From: Bacillota bacterium
GTDB lineage: Bacteria > Bacillota > Dethiobacteria > DTU022
Assembly: GCA_012800855.1 (NCBI GenBank)
Contig: JAAZIN010000108.1
Location: forward strand, 1-39,651
Length of the DNA stretch: 39,651 nucleotides
Reading direction: 5' to 3'
The notes under the pieces are model-generated. The model worked only from the letters and a program-made list of their open reading frames with translations. It ran no database searches and was not told the origin of the DNA. The stretch's first letter is position 1. Every line of letters starts with the position of its first letter. This document shows positions 8,557 to 16,327 of this stretch, in pieces. The translations under genes were made by a program, and so were the position numbers.

Positions 8557-8661
8557 ATGGCTGCCGAACTCGGCAGCTTTCACCTCGGCGCATGCCGCAG
8601 CGCCCCCCGTGACGCCCTTGCTAGGCCAACGTAAGCCCTTCTTTCAGAATGCACTAAATAA

Positions 8662-8670
8662 TGCTATAAT
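8662..8670 (+). promoter_or_regulatory. Extended -10 promoter for the SCP2/alcohol dehydrogenase operon
   Basis: TGCTATAAT is a perfect TATAAT (8665-8670) with the TGn extension. The -35 position is poor, which is tolerated for extended -10 promoters. The start would be near 8677, about 43 bases before the first gene at 8720. It lies just downstream of a strong terminator, as expected for the start of a new unit. Confidence 0.6.
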
Positions 8671-8719
8671 GCTGATAAAGACGATTATTATGATCAAAAT
8701 GTTGCGAGGGGTGAAGGCA

Positions 8720-9142
8720 ATGGAGGAAATGATCACTTTTGCCGAGGGGGCAGAAGAGGCGGCCCTGGCAACGATGCTGGCGGAAATAATCGAGAGCAAC
8801 CTGGAAAGCGGTGGGCCTAGAACCAGGGCATTCCAAAATTTAAAATCCGCCGTTTATATCAACGCTGCAGATGCCGGCGTGGAAATTACCCTGTTGTTCA
8901 AGAGAGGCCACCTGGAGATTCATGCCGGGAAACCGGTGCGCCCGGACATTTCCATCGAGGCCGATTCGGCCAACCTGCTGGATCTAACCAATTTGAAGAT
9001 CAGGGGAGGGCTGCCCTTCTTTTTCGACGAGACGGGCCGCGGCGTGGTGAAAAAGCTGCTGCGCGGCGAGTTGAAAATAAAGGGGCTCCTGCGGCACCCC
9101 CTGGAACTGGTGCGGCTGACAAAGGTCCTTTCGGTTGCCTGA
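8720..9142 (+). CDS. SCP2-like sterol-carrier domain protein (first copy)
   Basis: The 140-residue protein matches the SCP-2/YhbT-like lipid-binding fold: it ends in LKIKGLLRHPLELVRLTKVL, a typical close of SCP2 domains, and has the central segment HLEIHAGKPVRPDISIEADSANLLDLT. The ORF track starts at 8609; I chose the ATG at 8720 because GCGAGGGGTGAAGG lies just upstream and the earlier part has no domain and overlaps the promoter. SCP2 domains bind fatty acyl or other hydrophobic ligands; no catalytic residues are known for them. It is the first gene of a presumed operon with a second SCP2 protein, an iron alcohol dehydrogenase and a tautomerase. The ligand is unknown. Confidence 0.75.
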   Translation: MEEMITFAEGAEEAALATMLAEIIESNLESGGPRTRAFQNLKSAVYINAADAGVEITLLFKRGHLEIHAGKPVRPDISIEADSANLLDLTNLKIRGGLPFFFDETGRGVVKKLLRGELKIKGLLRHPLELVRLTKVLSVA

Positions 9143-9214
9143 TGGGGAACAGAGAGGAAGCGGAAATAAAGCCTCATGGCGCTTATTAATCATGATTCAA
9201 GGAGGTATGGAAGG

Positions 9215-9778
9215 ATGGCGTATACTTACGGCACTGTCGAGTGGGAGCAGGGTTATCGTGATCTGGTGGAGCGGCGCCTGGCGGAAGCGGAAAAGCCCTT
9301 TATCCTGGGCACACCCGAATGGGTGGCTAGCTACGAGAAGCTGGTCCAGGAGGATGCCCGCTACAAGGAAGCGGCCAAAAACTGGGAAGGATCGGTGGTG
9401 ATCCACATCCTCGCCAAGCCGGAGAAGGGGCTGGATCGGGATATTTACCTGTTCATGGATCTCTGGCACGGTGACTGCCGCTTTATCCGCCTGGTGCCCC
9501 GGGAAGCGGGAGAAAAGGGCGATTTTATCCTCACCGGGGAGCTGGAGCGCTGGGAGGCGGTCATGTCCGGTGAACTTGATGTGATTAAGGCCATGATCCA
9601 GGGCAAGATCAAGCTGAAGGGACACCTGCCGACTATCGTCAAGGCGGTAAAGGCGGCGACACGGCTGGTGGAGCTTGCCGGCGAGATTGAGACGAAGTAT
9701 GTTTCCCAATTAAATGAAGCGGAAGTCGAGTCCCTGAGAAATCTCCTGGCCACGACGGGGGCGGAGTTCGGCATCTAG
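9215..9778 (+). CDS. SCP2-like sterol-carrier domain protein (second copy)
   Basis: The 187-residue protein is a longer relative of the preceding gene. The SCP2 core runs from about residue 60 to 160 and includes WEAVMSGELDVIKAMIQGK followed by IKLKGHLPTIVKAVKAATRL, the GxxxxxxMxGKxKxxG pattern common in this fold. The first 55 residues add WEQGYRDLVERRLAEAEKPF, also seen in SCP2 proteins located beside alcohol dehydrogenases. The ATG at 9215 is preferred to the listed 9176 because AAGGAGG sits at 9199-9205. The gap to the first SCP2 gene is 72 bases and to the dehydrogenase 42 bases. A hydrophobic-substrate carrier role for the neighbouring dehydrogenase is an inference from position. Confidence 0.75.
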   Translation: MAYTYGTVEWEQGYRDLVERRLAEAEKPFILGTPEWVASYEKLVQEDARYKEAAKNWEGSVVIHILAKPEKGLDRDIYLFMDLWHGDCRFIRLVPREAGEKGDFILTGELERWEAVMSGELDVIKAMIQGKIKLKGHLPTIVKAVKAATRLVELAGEIETKYVSQLNEAEVESLRNLLATTGAEFGI

Positions 9779-9820
9779 AACCGCCGCCCTGGCCGGGGCG
9801 GGCAAAGGAGGTTGAATAGG

Positions 9821-10984
9821 TTGGCTTACGATCGCGATCTCTCCTTTATCTACTACAATCCCACGAAGGTAATTTTCGGCGAAAACAGCGTTAAAGAGGT
9901 AGCCCTTGAGGTGGAGGCGCTTGGCGGAACGCGGGCGGTGGTGGTCACCGATCGCGGCGTGGTGGAAGCGGGGCTTGCCGCCAGGGTGGAGGAGGCCCTG
10001 GGGCGGAAGCACGCGGCCACCTTTGACCGCGTCATCCAGGATTCGGGCTTCCATATCGTCAATGAAGGAGCTGAGCTGGCCCGCGAAGCCGGCGCCGATA
10101 TCATTGTCAGCGTTGGAGGGGGCAGCGTTATTGATACGGGCAAGGGGATGAGCATTTTGCTGAAGGAAGGCGGCCGGCTGGAGGATTACAGCGGCTTTCA
10201 AATGCTCACGCGCCCGCAGACGCCGCACATCGCCATTCCCACCACCGCGGGGACGGGCAGCGAGGTCACCTATGCCGCGGTGATTAAGAACTGGGACACC
10301 AACGAGAAGATGCTCTTCTGCGACTATCATATTATCCCCAGCGTGGCCATTCTTGATCCCACGATGACGGCGGGGCTGCCGCCGGCGCTTACCGCTTCCA
10401 CGGGGATGGACGCGCTGACGCACGCCATTGAAGCGCTGCATGCCCTGCAGCGCGAACCCATCGCCGACGCCATGGCCCTGCATGCCATCCGCCTCATCTG
10501 GGAGTACCTGCCGCGCTGCGTGGAGCAGGGCGACGACCTCGTCGCCCGGGGCCAGCAGCAGATTGCCGCCTTGATGGCCGGCGTGGCCTTCAGCAACGCC
10601 CAGATCGGCCTGGTCCATGCCATGGCCCATTCCGTGGGCGCCCTCTTTAAAGTGCCGCACGGCCTGGCCAACAGCATCCTGCTGCCCCATGTTATGCTCT
10701 TCAACCTGGAATGCTGCGCCGATCGCTATGCCCTGGTGGCGCAGGCCATGGGCTTAAATACGTGCGATGTGAGCGATGAGGCGGCCGGCCGGGCGGCGGC
10801 CGAGGCCATCTGGGAGCTCACCCGCCGCATGGGCCTGCCACAGCGGCTTCGCGAAGCCGGCGTTCCCGAGGAGGGCCTGGCGGCGGCGGCCGAGCTTTCT
10901 CTTTCGGACGGCTCCATCGTCTACAATCCCCGGCTCGTCTTCGAGGCGGAGGAGGTGCTGGCTATCTTCCGCGAAGCCTGGTAA
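9821..10984 (+). CDS. Iron-containing alcohol dehydrogenase
   Basis: A group III (iron-activated) NAD(P)-dependent alcohol dehydrogenase of about 387 residues. Motifs are the N-terminal YNPTKVIFGENSV, the nucleotide-binding VSVGGGSVIDTGKG, the TTAGTGSEVT loop and the metal site. The metal ligands are expected as Asp and His in GMDALTHAIEA and two His in HAMAHSVGALFKVPHG. The start is a TTG at 9821, nine bases after AAAGGAGG; the track start at 9812 is too close to that site. The substrate (alcohol or aldehyde) cannot be read from sequence. It sits between two SCP2-fold proteins and a tautomerase, suggesting a hydrophobic or enolisable substrate. Confidence 0.92.
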   Translation: MAYDRDLSFIYYNPTKVIFGENSVKEVALEVEALGGTRAVVVTDRGVVEAGLAARVEEALGRKHAATFDRVIQDSGFHIVNEGAELAREAGADIIVSVGGGSVIDTGKGMSILLKEGGRLEDYSGFQMLTRPQTPHIAIPTTAGTGSEVTYAAVIKNWDTNEKMLFCDYHIIPSVAILDPTMTAGLPPALTASTGMDALTHAIEALHALQREPIADAMALHAIRLIWEYLPRCVEQGDDLVARGQQQIAALMAGVAFSNAQIGLVHAMAHSVGALFKVPHGLANSILLPHVMLFNLECCADRYALVAQAMGLNTCDVSDEAAGRAAAEAIWELTRRMGLPQRLREAGVPEEGLAAAAELSLSDGSIVYNPRLVFEAEEVLAIFREAW

Positions 10985-11025
10985 AGATAAGACCGTAAAT
11001 CAGCCCAAGGAAAGAGGCGATGGGA

Positions 11026-11220
11026 ATGCCCACCATCTTCTTTTACGGGCCCAGGCTGGAGAAAGAGAAAAAGAAGGAGCTCATCCGCGCTTTTACCAGT
11101 GCGGCCAGCGCGGCCACCGGGATCCGGGAGGAGGCCTTCGTGGTTTACCTCATGGAGACCGCTCCGGAGCAGGTGGGCGTGGGCGGCGAACTGCTGGAGG
11201 AGAAGCTCAAAGAGAGCTAG
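11026..11220 (+). CDS. 4-oxalocrotonate tautomerase-family protein
   Basis: A 64-residue protein of the 4-OT/tautomerase superfamily. These enzymes use Pro1, exposed after removal of the initiator Met, as the catalytic base for keto-enol tautomerisation. Two ATGs are in frame (11020 and 11026). Only the second gives MPTIFFYGP with Pro right after Met, and GAGG is spaced 8 bases from it, so this start is chosen. The length and the helix LEKEKKKELIRAFTSAASAATG fit the family. It is the last gene of the SCP2/alcohol dehydrogenase operon, and its stop codon overlaps that of larE on the other strand. The substrate is unknown. Confidence 0.8.
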   Translation: MPTIFFYGPRLEKEKKKELIRAFTSAASAATGIREEAFVVYLMETAPEQVGVGGELLEEKLKES

Positions 11221-12083
11221 CCGGCATTTCCGCCATGCCGCCAGGGGCAATGCTGCGCCAGGCTGCGGTTGAGGCTGCCCGAAGCGTATCCCTCCAGGTC
11301 AAGGGAGACATGGAGGAAGCCGATCTGTTTGAAGTAGGAGCTGACGGCAGCTCTTTTTTTTAGCACGCGGGCGAAATCGGCGGGGCGTACTTCAATGCGG
11401 GCGCTGCGGCCATGGCAGCGCACGCGCAGCTCGCGGCGCAGGCCCAGAGAGCGCAGGAAGCTTTCGGCATCTTCAATGCGCTTCAGCTTTTCCAGGCTGA
11501 TCTGCTCCCCGTAGGGGATGCGCGTGGCCAGGCAGGATTGGGACGGGAGGTTCCATGTAGGCAGGCGGTGGCGGCGGGAGAGCAGGCGGATCTCCTCCTT
11601 GGCCAGGCCGGCCTCCTGGAGGGGGCTGCGGAGGCCGAATTCGCGCGCCGCCGCTGCTCCCGGGCGGTAGTCAGAGAGGTCGTCATGGTTGGAGCCGTCC
11701 AGGAGGCAGCTCCGCGATTCCACGGCGGCAATGGCCGCCAGGGCGTCAAGGAGCACTTTTTTGCAGTGGTAGCAGCGATCGGGCCCGTTTTCCAGGAAGA
11801 GGGGGCTGGAAAGCTCAGCCGTGTGGATCAGGCGATGGGGGACGCCAAGCCAGGCGGCGAGCTTGCTGGCGGCCTCGGTTTCGGCGGCGGGGCGAATGGG
11901 AGAGGCGGCGGTGACGGCGAGGATGTTTTTCCGGCCCAGCACGGAGGCGGCCTTGTAAAGAAGAAAGGTGCTGTCCACGCCGCCGGAGAAGGCCACGATT
12001 GCCCCTCGGCAGCCGCGAAGCAGCTCTTCAAGGCGCCTCTCTTTTTTCCTCAGCGCCGCGCCGATGAAGAGATGGCGTAACAA
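11217..12083 (-). CDS. larE: ATP-dependent sulfur transferase LarE
   Basis: LarE inserts sulfur into pyridinium-3,5-biscarboxylic acid mononucleotide to build the nickel-pincer cofactor of lactate racemase and related enzymes. The 288-residue protein has the PP-loop SGGVDST (33-39), the segment DRCYHCKK (Cys104, Cys107) and the hallmark SQSCLATRIPYGE (Cys184, aligning with the sacrificial Cys176 of the Lactobacillus enzyme). The extra CxxC would fit the subgroup of LarE proteins that bind a [4Fe-4S] cluster through three cysteines; this is inferred. The start is a TTG at 12083 behind AGGAGAAGGGA. It is the last gene of a minus-strand set after a geranylgeranyl-reductase-type protein. No larA, larB or larC is in the window. 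Confidence 0.9.
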   Translation of the reverse strand: MLRHLFIGAALRKKERRLEELLRGCRGAIVAFSGGVDSTFLLYKAASVLGRKNILAVTAASPIRPAAETEAASKLAAWLGVPHRLIHTAELSSPLFLENGPDRCYHCKKVLLDALAAIAAVESRSCLLDGSNHDDLSDYRPGAAAAREFGLRSPLQEAGLAKEEIRLLSRRHRLPTWNLPSQSCLATRIPYGEQISLEKLKRIEDAESFLRSLGLRRELRVRCHGRSARIEVRPADFARVLKKRAAVSSYFKQIGFLHVSLDLEGYASGSLNRSLAQHCPWRHGGNAG

Positions 12084-12161
12084 GAATCGTCGCTCCCTTC
12101 TCCTGACCTACGCCTCTACTGTAAAGCAAGAACAGCCTTTCGACAAGGGGAGGAGGTGGAT

Positions 12162-13307
12162 TCATCTTCGCTGGGGCAAATAGAGGCCTTCGCTTAGCAG
12201 CAGCTTCAGGCAGCGGCGCAAAAATTGGGGGTAGCCGCATTCCCCGGACAGCAGCTCCAGGAAGCCGGCGGCAAACTGGGGATGCCGCTGCAGCAGTTGG
12301 TGGTAGAGGGAAGCTCTCCCCGAGAGGAGGCGCACCAGGCGCCATGCTGCCGCCAGCTCGGGACCCATCTCTTTTCTAACCAGATCGCTGTAGCGGCGCA
12401 GGTTGGGAGAAGGCCGCCTGATTTCCTCTACGATAACCTTTTCGGCGAGGCGGGCGCTCCGCAAGGCATTATAGATACCTTCTCCCGTGAAGGGGTCCAC
12501 CAGGCCGGCGGCGTCGCCCAGGAGCAGCACGGCGCCGTCGTGGAGCCGCCGCAGCGCGGGCTGGAAGGGCAGGAGCCAGCCGCGCGCGGGAAGAAGCAGC
12601 TCTGCCCTCTCCAGCTCAAGCGCTTCCTGCAGCTTTTTTAGGGCGCTGCGGATCTCCCCCGGCGAACCCGGCAAGGCGCCCGCTCCCAGCGACAGAGAGC
12701 TGCCTTTGGGGAAAAGCCAGGCGTAGCCCTGCCGGAGAAGCCCGTAATCCACGTGGATGGTGCCCCGAAAACGCCCTTCCTTCCCCGGGGGCGGGGCGAG
12801 GTGGCATTCCAGGGTGGTGCCGTGGATTCTTGCTCCCTCCAGGCCGAAGCTGCGCGCCACCATGCTGCGCGCGCCGTCGGCTCCGGCAATGATCTTGCCG
12901 CGGTAGCGGCCAGAGTCCGCTCTTACGAGAAAGGCCCTGCCCTGGCGTTCAATCTTGCGCACCGCCGCCCCGGTTATGACCTCCGCCCCGGCGGAGGCCG
13001 CTTTCATTAAGAGGAAGGCGTCGAATTTTTCCCTGCTCACGGTATAGACGGCCGCTTCACGCGTGGCCGCTTCCACGGGGTGCTCCAGGTTGGCCGTAAA
13101 GATAAACCTGGAGATCTCCTCTTCAATGAGCGGCGAGAGGTCGAAATTGAGTTCTCGCACCGCCTTGCGCGTGATCCCGCCGGCACAGGACTTGAAGCGG
13201 GGCACGCTGCTTTTTTCCAGGAGCAGGACGCTCAGGCCCCTGGCGGCCAGCCGGTAGGCAAGGGCTGCGCCCGCCGGCCCACCGCCGACAACGATGACAT
13301 CCTTCAA
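12162..13307 (-). CDS. Geranylgeranyl reductase-family FAD-dependent oxidoreductase
   Basis: A 381-residue flavoprotein of the geranylgeranyl reductase/FixC-type family (PHBH fold). It has the N-terminal dinucleotide motif VIVVGGGPAGAALA, the family motif PRFKSCAGGITRKA with Cys41, the FAD motif GDAAGLVDPFTGEGIYNAL, and AGADGARSMVAR. Members reduce isoprenoid double bonds (archaeal lipids, menaquinone side chains) or act as related hydroxylases or dehydrogenases; the substrate here is not known. In this bacterium a polyprenyl or menaquinone substrate is plausible. The start is a TTG at 13307 with GGAGG about 8 bases upstream. It lies 35 bases downstream of the SDH-type protease and 78 bases before larE, so the three may be co-transcribed. 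Confidence 0.85.
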   Translation of the reverse strand: MKDVIVVGGGPAGAALAYRLAARGLSVLLLEKSSVPRFKSCAGGITRKAVRELNFDLSPLIEEEISRFIFTANLEHPVEAATREAAVYTVSREKFDAFLLMKAASAGAEVITGAAVRKIERQGRAFLVRADSGRYRGKIIAGADGARSMVARSFGLEGARIHGTTLECHLAPPPGKEGRFRGTIHVDYGLLRQGYAWLFPKGSSLSLGAGALPGSPGEIRSALKKLQEALELERAELLLPARGWLLPFQPALRRLHDGAVLLLGDAAGLVDPFTGEGIYNALRSARLAEKVIVEEIRRPSPNLRRYSDLVRKEMGPELAAAWRLVRLLSGRASLYHQLLQRHPQFAAGFLELLSGECGYPQFLRRCLKLLLSEGLYLPQRR

Positions 13308-13342
13308 TTCGCCAGCCTCCCGGAATGAAAATTTTGCCGGAG

Positions 13343-14182
13343 CTACTCCCTCGGCCTGCGCCCGCTTTCATCGCCCCCCGCGGGGAGAGGGACAAACTGC
13401 ACCGAGGGGCGGCGCTGCGCCGGCTGGGGATAGAGATTCATGAGGCTGTAAATTTCCATGGGCATCTCCGTGGTTATGGGCAGGCCCAGCTCGCGCAGGC
13501 CCTCCGCCGTGAGGGGGTAGTCGTGCGTCCAGTGGCCACCGCTTAACAGGCCGGCAGTCCTGCGGGCGTCTTCCTCCGGCAGGTGCTTGCGCAGCAGCCG
13601 GTAGACGGTCTCTTCAATTTGCCGCTGCGCCTTGGCGGCAATGTCGGCCAGGATGAGGGTGTGATCGTCAATGCGGTTGACTTTCTTTTCCGCAACCACC
13701 TTGAGGATGGAGGCGGCGGGATAGCTGCCCACCTGGGGGTCCACCGGCCCGAGAACGGCATTTTCGTCCATGACAATCTCGTCGGCGGCCAGGGCGATCA
13801 TAGTTCCCCCGGACATGGCATAGTGGGGTATGAACACGGTCACCTTGGCGCGATGCTTCTGCAGCGCCGCGGCTATCTGTTCCGTGGCCAGGACCAGGCC
13901 GCCCGGCGTATGCAGGATCAGGTCGATGGGCACATCCTCCGGAGTCAGGCGGATGGCCCGTAGGATGAGCTCGGCATCTTCGATGTTGATGAAGCGGGTC
14001 AGGGGTATGCCCAGGAAGCTGAGGAATTCATGGCGGTGGATGAGGGTGATGATGCGGCTGCCCCTCTCTTTTTGAAGGCGCCGCAGTATTTTCAGCCGGG
14101 CCAGGTGGATCTGCTGCTGCCTTGCCACGGGGGCGAGCAGGGAAATTATAACCAGGATCCAGAACAGCCAGAGATGGTCCAT
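13343..14182 (-). CDS. SDH-family ClpP-class serine protease, membrane anchored
   Basis: A 279-residue protein fitting the serine dehydrogenase proteinase family (SDH_sah, PF01972; ClpP/crotonase fold). It starts with an N-terminal membrane helix (HLWLFWILVIISLLAPVA), then a helical linker, then the protease core with the oxyanion-type LHTPGG and the nucleophile Ser124 in HYAMSGGTMIALAADEIVMD, followed by VLGPVDPQ. The same layout is seen in membrane-bound SppA/NfeD-type proteases. The C-terminus is Pro/Arg/Glu-rich. The ATG at 14182 is first on the minus strand in a set with the flavoprotein and larE and is divergent from the CoA transferase. Physiological substrates are unknown. Confidence 0.88.
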   Translation of the reverse strand: MDHLWLFWILVIISLLAPVARQQQIHLARLKILRRLQKERGSRIITLIHRHEFLSFLGIPLTRFINIEDAELILRAIRLTPEDVPIDLILHTPGGLVLATEQIAAALQKHRAKVTVFIPHYAMSGGTMIALAADEIVMDENAVLGPVDPQVGSYPAASILKVVAEKKVNRIDDHTLILADIAAKAQRQIEETVYRLLRKHLPEEDARRTAGLLSGGHWTHDYPLTAEGLRELGLPITTEMPMEIYSLMNLYPQPAQRRPSVQFVPLPAGGDESGRRPRE

Positions 14183-14345
14183 CTGCCGCCCTACCCCTAT
14201 CCATCGATGCTGGTTATATTATCTCACCGTGCCGCCGATATATTTAACCGCCTCCTGCGGGCGCTTTAGGGAAGAAGGAATTGGCCGGATAGGGCGAGAA
14301 ATTTTACCGAGCTGCCAAAAGTTCCCGGAACGGGGAGAGAAGGAC

Positions 14346-15542
14346 GTGACACCGCCGGAGAGCCTTTTGCTGGAGGGCTTGCGGGTTGTCGACCTGACCA
14401 GGCTGCTGCCGGGCCCGCTTTGCACCATGCTCCTGGGCGATTACGGCGCCGAGGTGGTCAAGGTTGAGGACACCGTCGCCGGGGATCCCACCTGCGCAGT
14501 GGGCCGGGAGATTGACGGGACGGGAAGCTTTTTCTGGCTTCTCAACCGCAACAAGAAAAGCCTGGCCGTAAACTTGAAAACGAGCCAGGGGCGGGAAATT
14601 TTGCGCCGGCTGGCGCTGCGCAGCGACGTGCTGGTGGAAGGCTTCCGGCCCGGGGTCATGGAGAGGCTGGGTCTAGACTACGGCACGCTGAAATCCCTCC
14701 ATCCCGGCCTTATCTACGTTTCCATCACCGGCTACGGGCAGAAGGGCCCTTACCGTGAGCGGGCCGGCCACGACCTTAACTACACCGCCCTGGCCGGCCT
14801 CCTGGATTTGAGCGCCGCGCCGGGCGAGGGCCCGGTGATGCCGGCGGTGCAGATCGCCGATATTGCCGCGGGAACGCTCATGGCCCTGGCAAGCATCTTC
14901 ATGGCTCTTTACGCGCGCCGCAGGAGCGGGGAGGGCTGCCACGTTGACATCTCCATGACCCGCGGGCTGCTGCCCTGGCTGGTCTACGCCGCGGCGACTC
15001 CTGAGGGCGGCGAAGAGTTGCCGCGCCGCGGCTGCGGGCACCTTACCGGGGCCTACGGCTGCTACAACATCTACGAGACCGCCGACAACAAGTACATGAC
15101 CCTGGGCGCGCTGGAACCCCATTTCTGGCAGAACTTCTGCCACGCCGTGGGACGGCCTCACTGGGTGGAGCGGCAGTTTGATCCCGCTTTCCAGGAACAG
15201 CTCACCGAGGAGCTGCGGGCGCTGTTCAAGGAGAAGACGCAGGAGGAGTGGGTGGAATTCTTTGCCCGCCACGACGCCTGCTGCGAGCCCGTTCTCGACC
15301 TTCATGCCGCTGCCGCGCACCCGCTGGCCCGGGAAGAGGGCTTCTGGATTGAGGTCTCCCGTCCCGGCGGCGCCTCCCAGAGGCAGCCCGGCTTTCCCCT
15401 GCTTTTTTCCGGCCGAGGCGGAGAGCTGCGCCTTCCCCCGCCGCGCCTGGGGGAGCATACCGAGGAGATCCTGGCATGGCTGGACTATTCCAGGGCCGAA
15501 ATAGCGGCTCTCCTGGCCGAAGGGGTGGCCAGGGCCGGCTAG
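14346..15542 (+). CDS. Class III CoA transferase / alpha-methylacyl-CoA racemase-like protein
   Basis: A CaiB/BaiF (family III) protein of about 398 residues. The fold signature is clear: LRVVDLTRLLPGPLCTMLLGDYGAEVVKVE, RNKKSLAVNLK, DVLVEGFRPGVMERLG and GCHVDISM. Two details favour the racemase subgroup: AGHDLNYTALAG (GHD[IL]NY carries the catalytic His in alpha-methylacyl-CoA racemases) and the C-terminal CCEPVLDLHAAAAHP. The reaction would be epimerisation of 2-methylacyl-CoA or CoA transfer between acids. I chose the GTG at 14346, with GGGGAGAGAAGGA upstream, over the listed 14229, whose extra 39 residues are not family-like. It is divergent from the SDH protease; nth follows after 44 bases with its own promoter. 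Confidence 0.88.
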   Translation: MTPPESLLLEGLRVVDLTRLLPGPLCTMLLGDYGAEVVKVEDTVAGDPTCAVGREIDGTGSFFWLLNRNKKSLAVNLKTSQGREILRRLALRSDVLVEGFRPGVMERLGLDYGTLKSLHPGLIYVSITGYGQKGPYRERAGHDLNYTALAGLLDLSAAPGEGPVMPAVQIADIAAGTLMALASIFMALYARRRSGEGCHVDISMTRGLLPWLVYAAATPEGGEELPRRGCGHLTGAYGCYNIYETADNKYMTLGALEPHFWQNFCHAVGRPHWVERQFDPAFQEQLTEELRALFKEKTQEEWVEFFARHDACCEPVLDLHAAAAHPLAREEGFWIEVSRPGGASQRQPGFPLLFSGRGGELRLPPPRLGEHTEEILAWLDYSRAEIAALLAEGVARAG

Positions 15543-15551
15543 ACGGGCAGC

Positions 15552-15580
15552 TTTACCAATATTTTTTCGCAGTTTATAAT
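15552..15580 (+). promoter_or_regulatory. Promoter directly in front of nth
   Basis: TTTACC (15552-15557), exactly 17 bases, then a perfect TATAAT (15575-15580). The expected transcription start, 7 bases on, coincides with the A of the nth ATG at 15587, which would give a leaderless mRNA. No ribosome binding site is present. Confidence 0.6.
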
Positions 15581-15586
15581 AAAGCT

Positions 15587-16288
15587 ATGCTTAAGCAGTC
15601 GGAATTGGAGTGGGGGCCGGCGCAAGCCCGCAGGATTATTTCGCTCCTGGAGCGGCAATATCCCCATGCCCGCACCAGGCTTGTGTACAGTGATCCCTTC
15701 CAGCTGCTGGTGGCCGTGCTTCTCTCGGCACAAACCACCGACGAACAGGTCAACCGGATCACGGAGAAGCTTTTTGCCGTGGCTCCCACGCCACAGCATA
15801 TGGCCCGCTTCCAGCCCGAAGAGCTGGAACCCTACCTGAGGGGATGCGGCCTCTACCGCAATAAAAGCCGCTACCTCGTTGAGGCAAGCCGGAAAATCGT
15901 GCAAGATTTTGGGGGCCGGGTGCCCGACAATTTCGCCGACCTTCTATCACTGCCGGGGATAGGGCGCAAGAGCGCCAACGTTATCTTAAGCGTCGCCTTC
16001 GGCAAGCCGGCCCTGGCCGTGGATACCCATGTTTTCAGGGTGGCGCGCCGGCTGGGGCTGGCCTCGGGTAAGAGCCCGGAGGAAGTGGAAGCAGAGCTCA
16101 AGGCGATCCTGCCCCCCGAAAAGTGGGGGCAGGCGCACCACTGGCTCATTGCCCATGGGCGGGCCGTCTGCAAGGCCCGCAACCCCCGCTGCGGCCAATG
16201 CATTCTGCGAGGCTGCTGCCGGTGGTTCCACACGGGCCGGGATAAGAAAAAGGAGAAACAGGGCATACGCCGCTCCGCTCGGGATTAG
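15587..16288 (+). CDS. nth: Endonuclease III (DNA glycosylase/AP lyase)
   Basis: Nth removes oxidised pyrimidines and nicks abasic sites in base excision repair. The 233-residue protein has LLSAQTTDEQVN, the helix-hairpin-helix LPGIGRKSANVIL with the catalytic Lys, VDTHVFRVARRLGL with the catalytic Asp, and the C-terminal [4Fe-4S] loop C-x6-C-x2-C-x5-C (CKARNPRCGQC...CC). A basic tail of about 18 residues follows the cluster. The ORF is open back to 15476, but that part overlaps the CoA transferase; the ATG at 15587 starts the normal family N-terminus. There is no Shine-Dalgarno sequence; a promoter -10 box ends 6 bases before the ATG, so translation may be leaderless. Confidence 0.95.
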   Translation: MLKQSELEWGPAQARRIISLLERQYPHARTRLVYSDPFQLLVAVLLSAQTTDEQVNRITEKLFAVAPTPQHMARFQPEELEPYLRGCGLYRNKSRYLVEASRKIVQDFGGRVPDNFADLLSLPGIGRKSANVILSVAFGKPALAVDTHVFRVARRLGLASGKSPEEVEAELKAILPPEKWGQAHHWLIAHGRAVCKARNPRCGQCILRGCCRWFHTGRDKKKEKQGIRRSARD

Positions 16289-16327
16289 AAAAAAACAAAG
16301 ACAGTTGATGTGTGAGGAGTGATGAGG

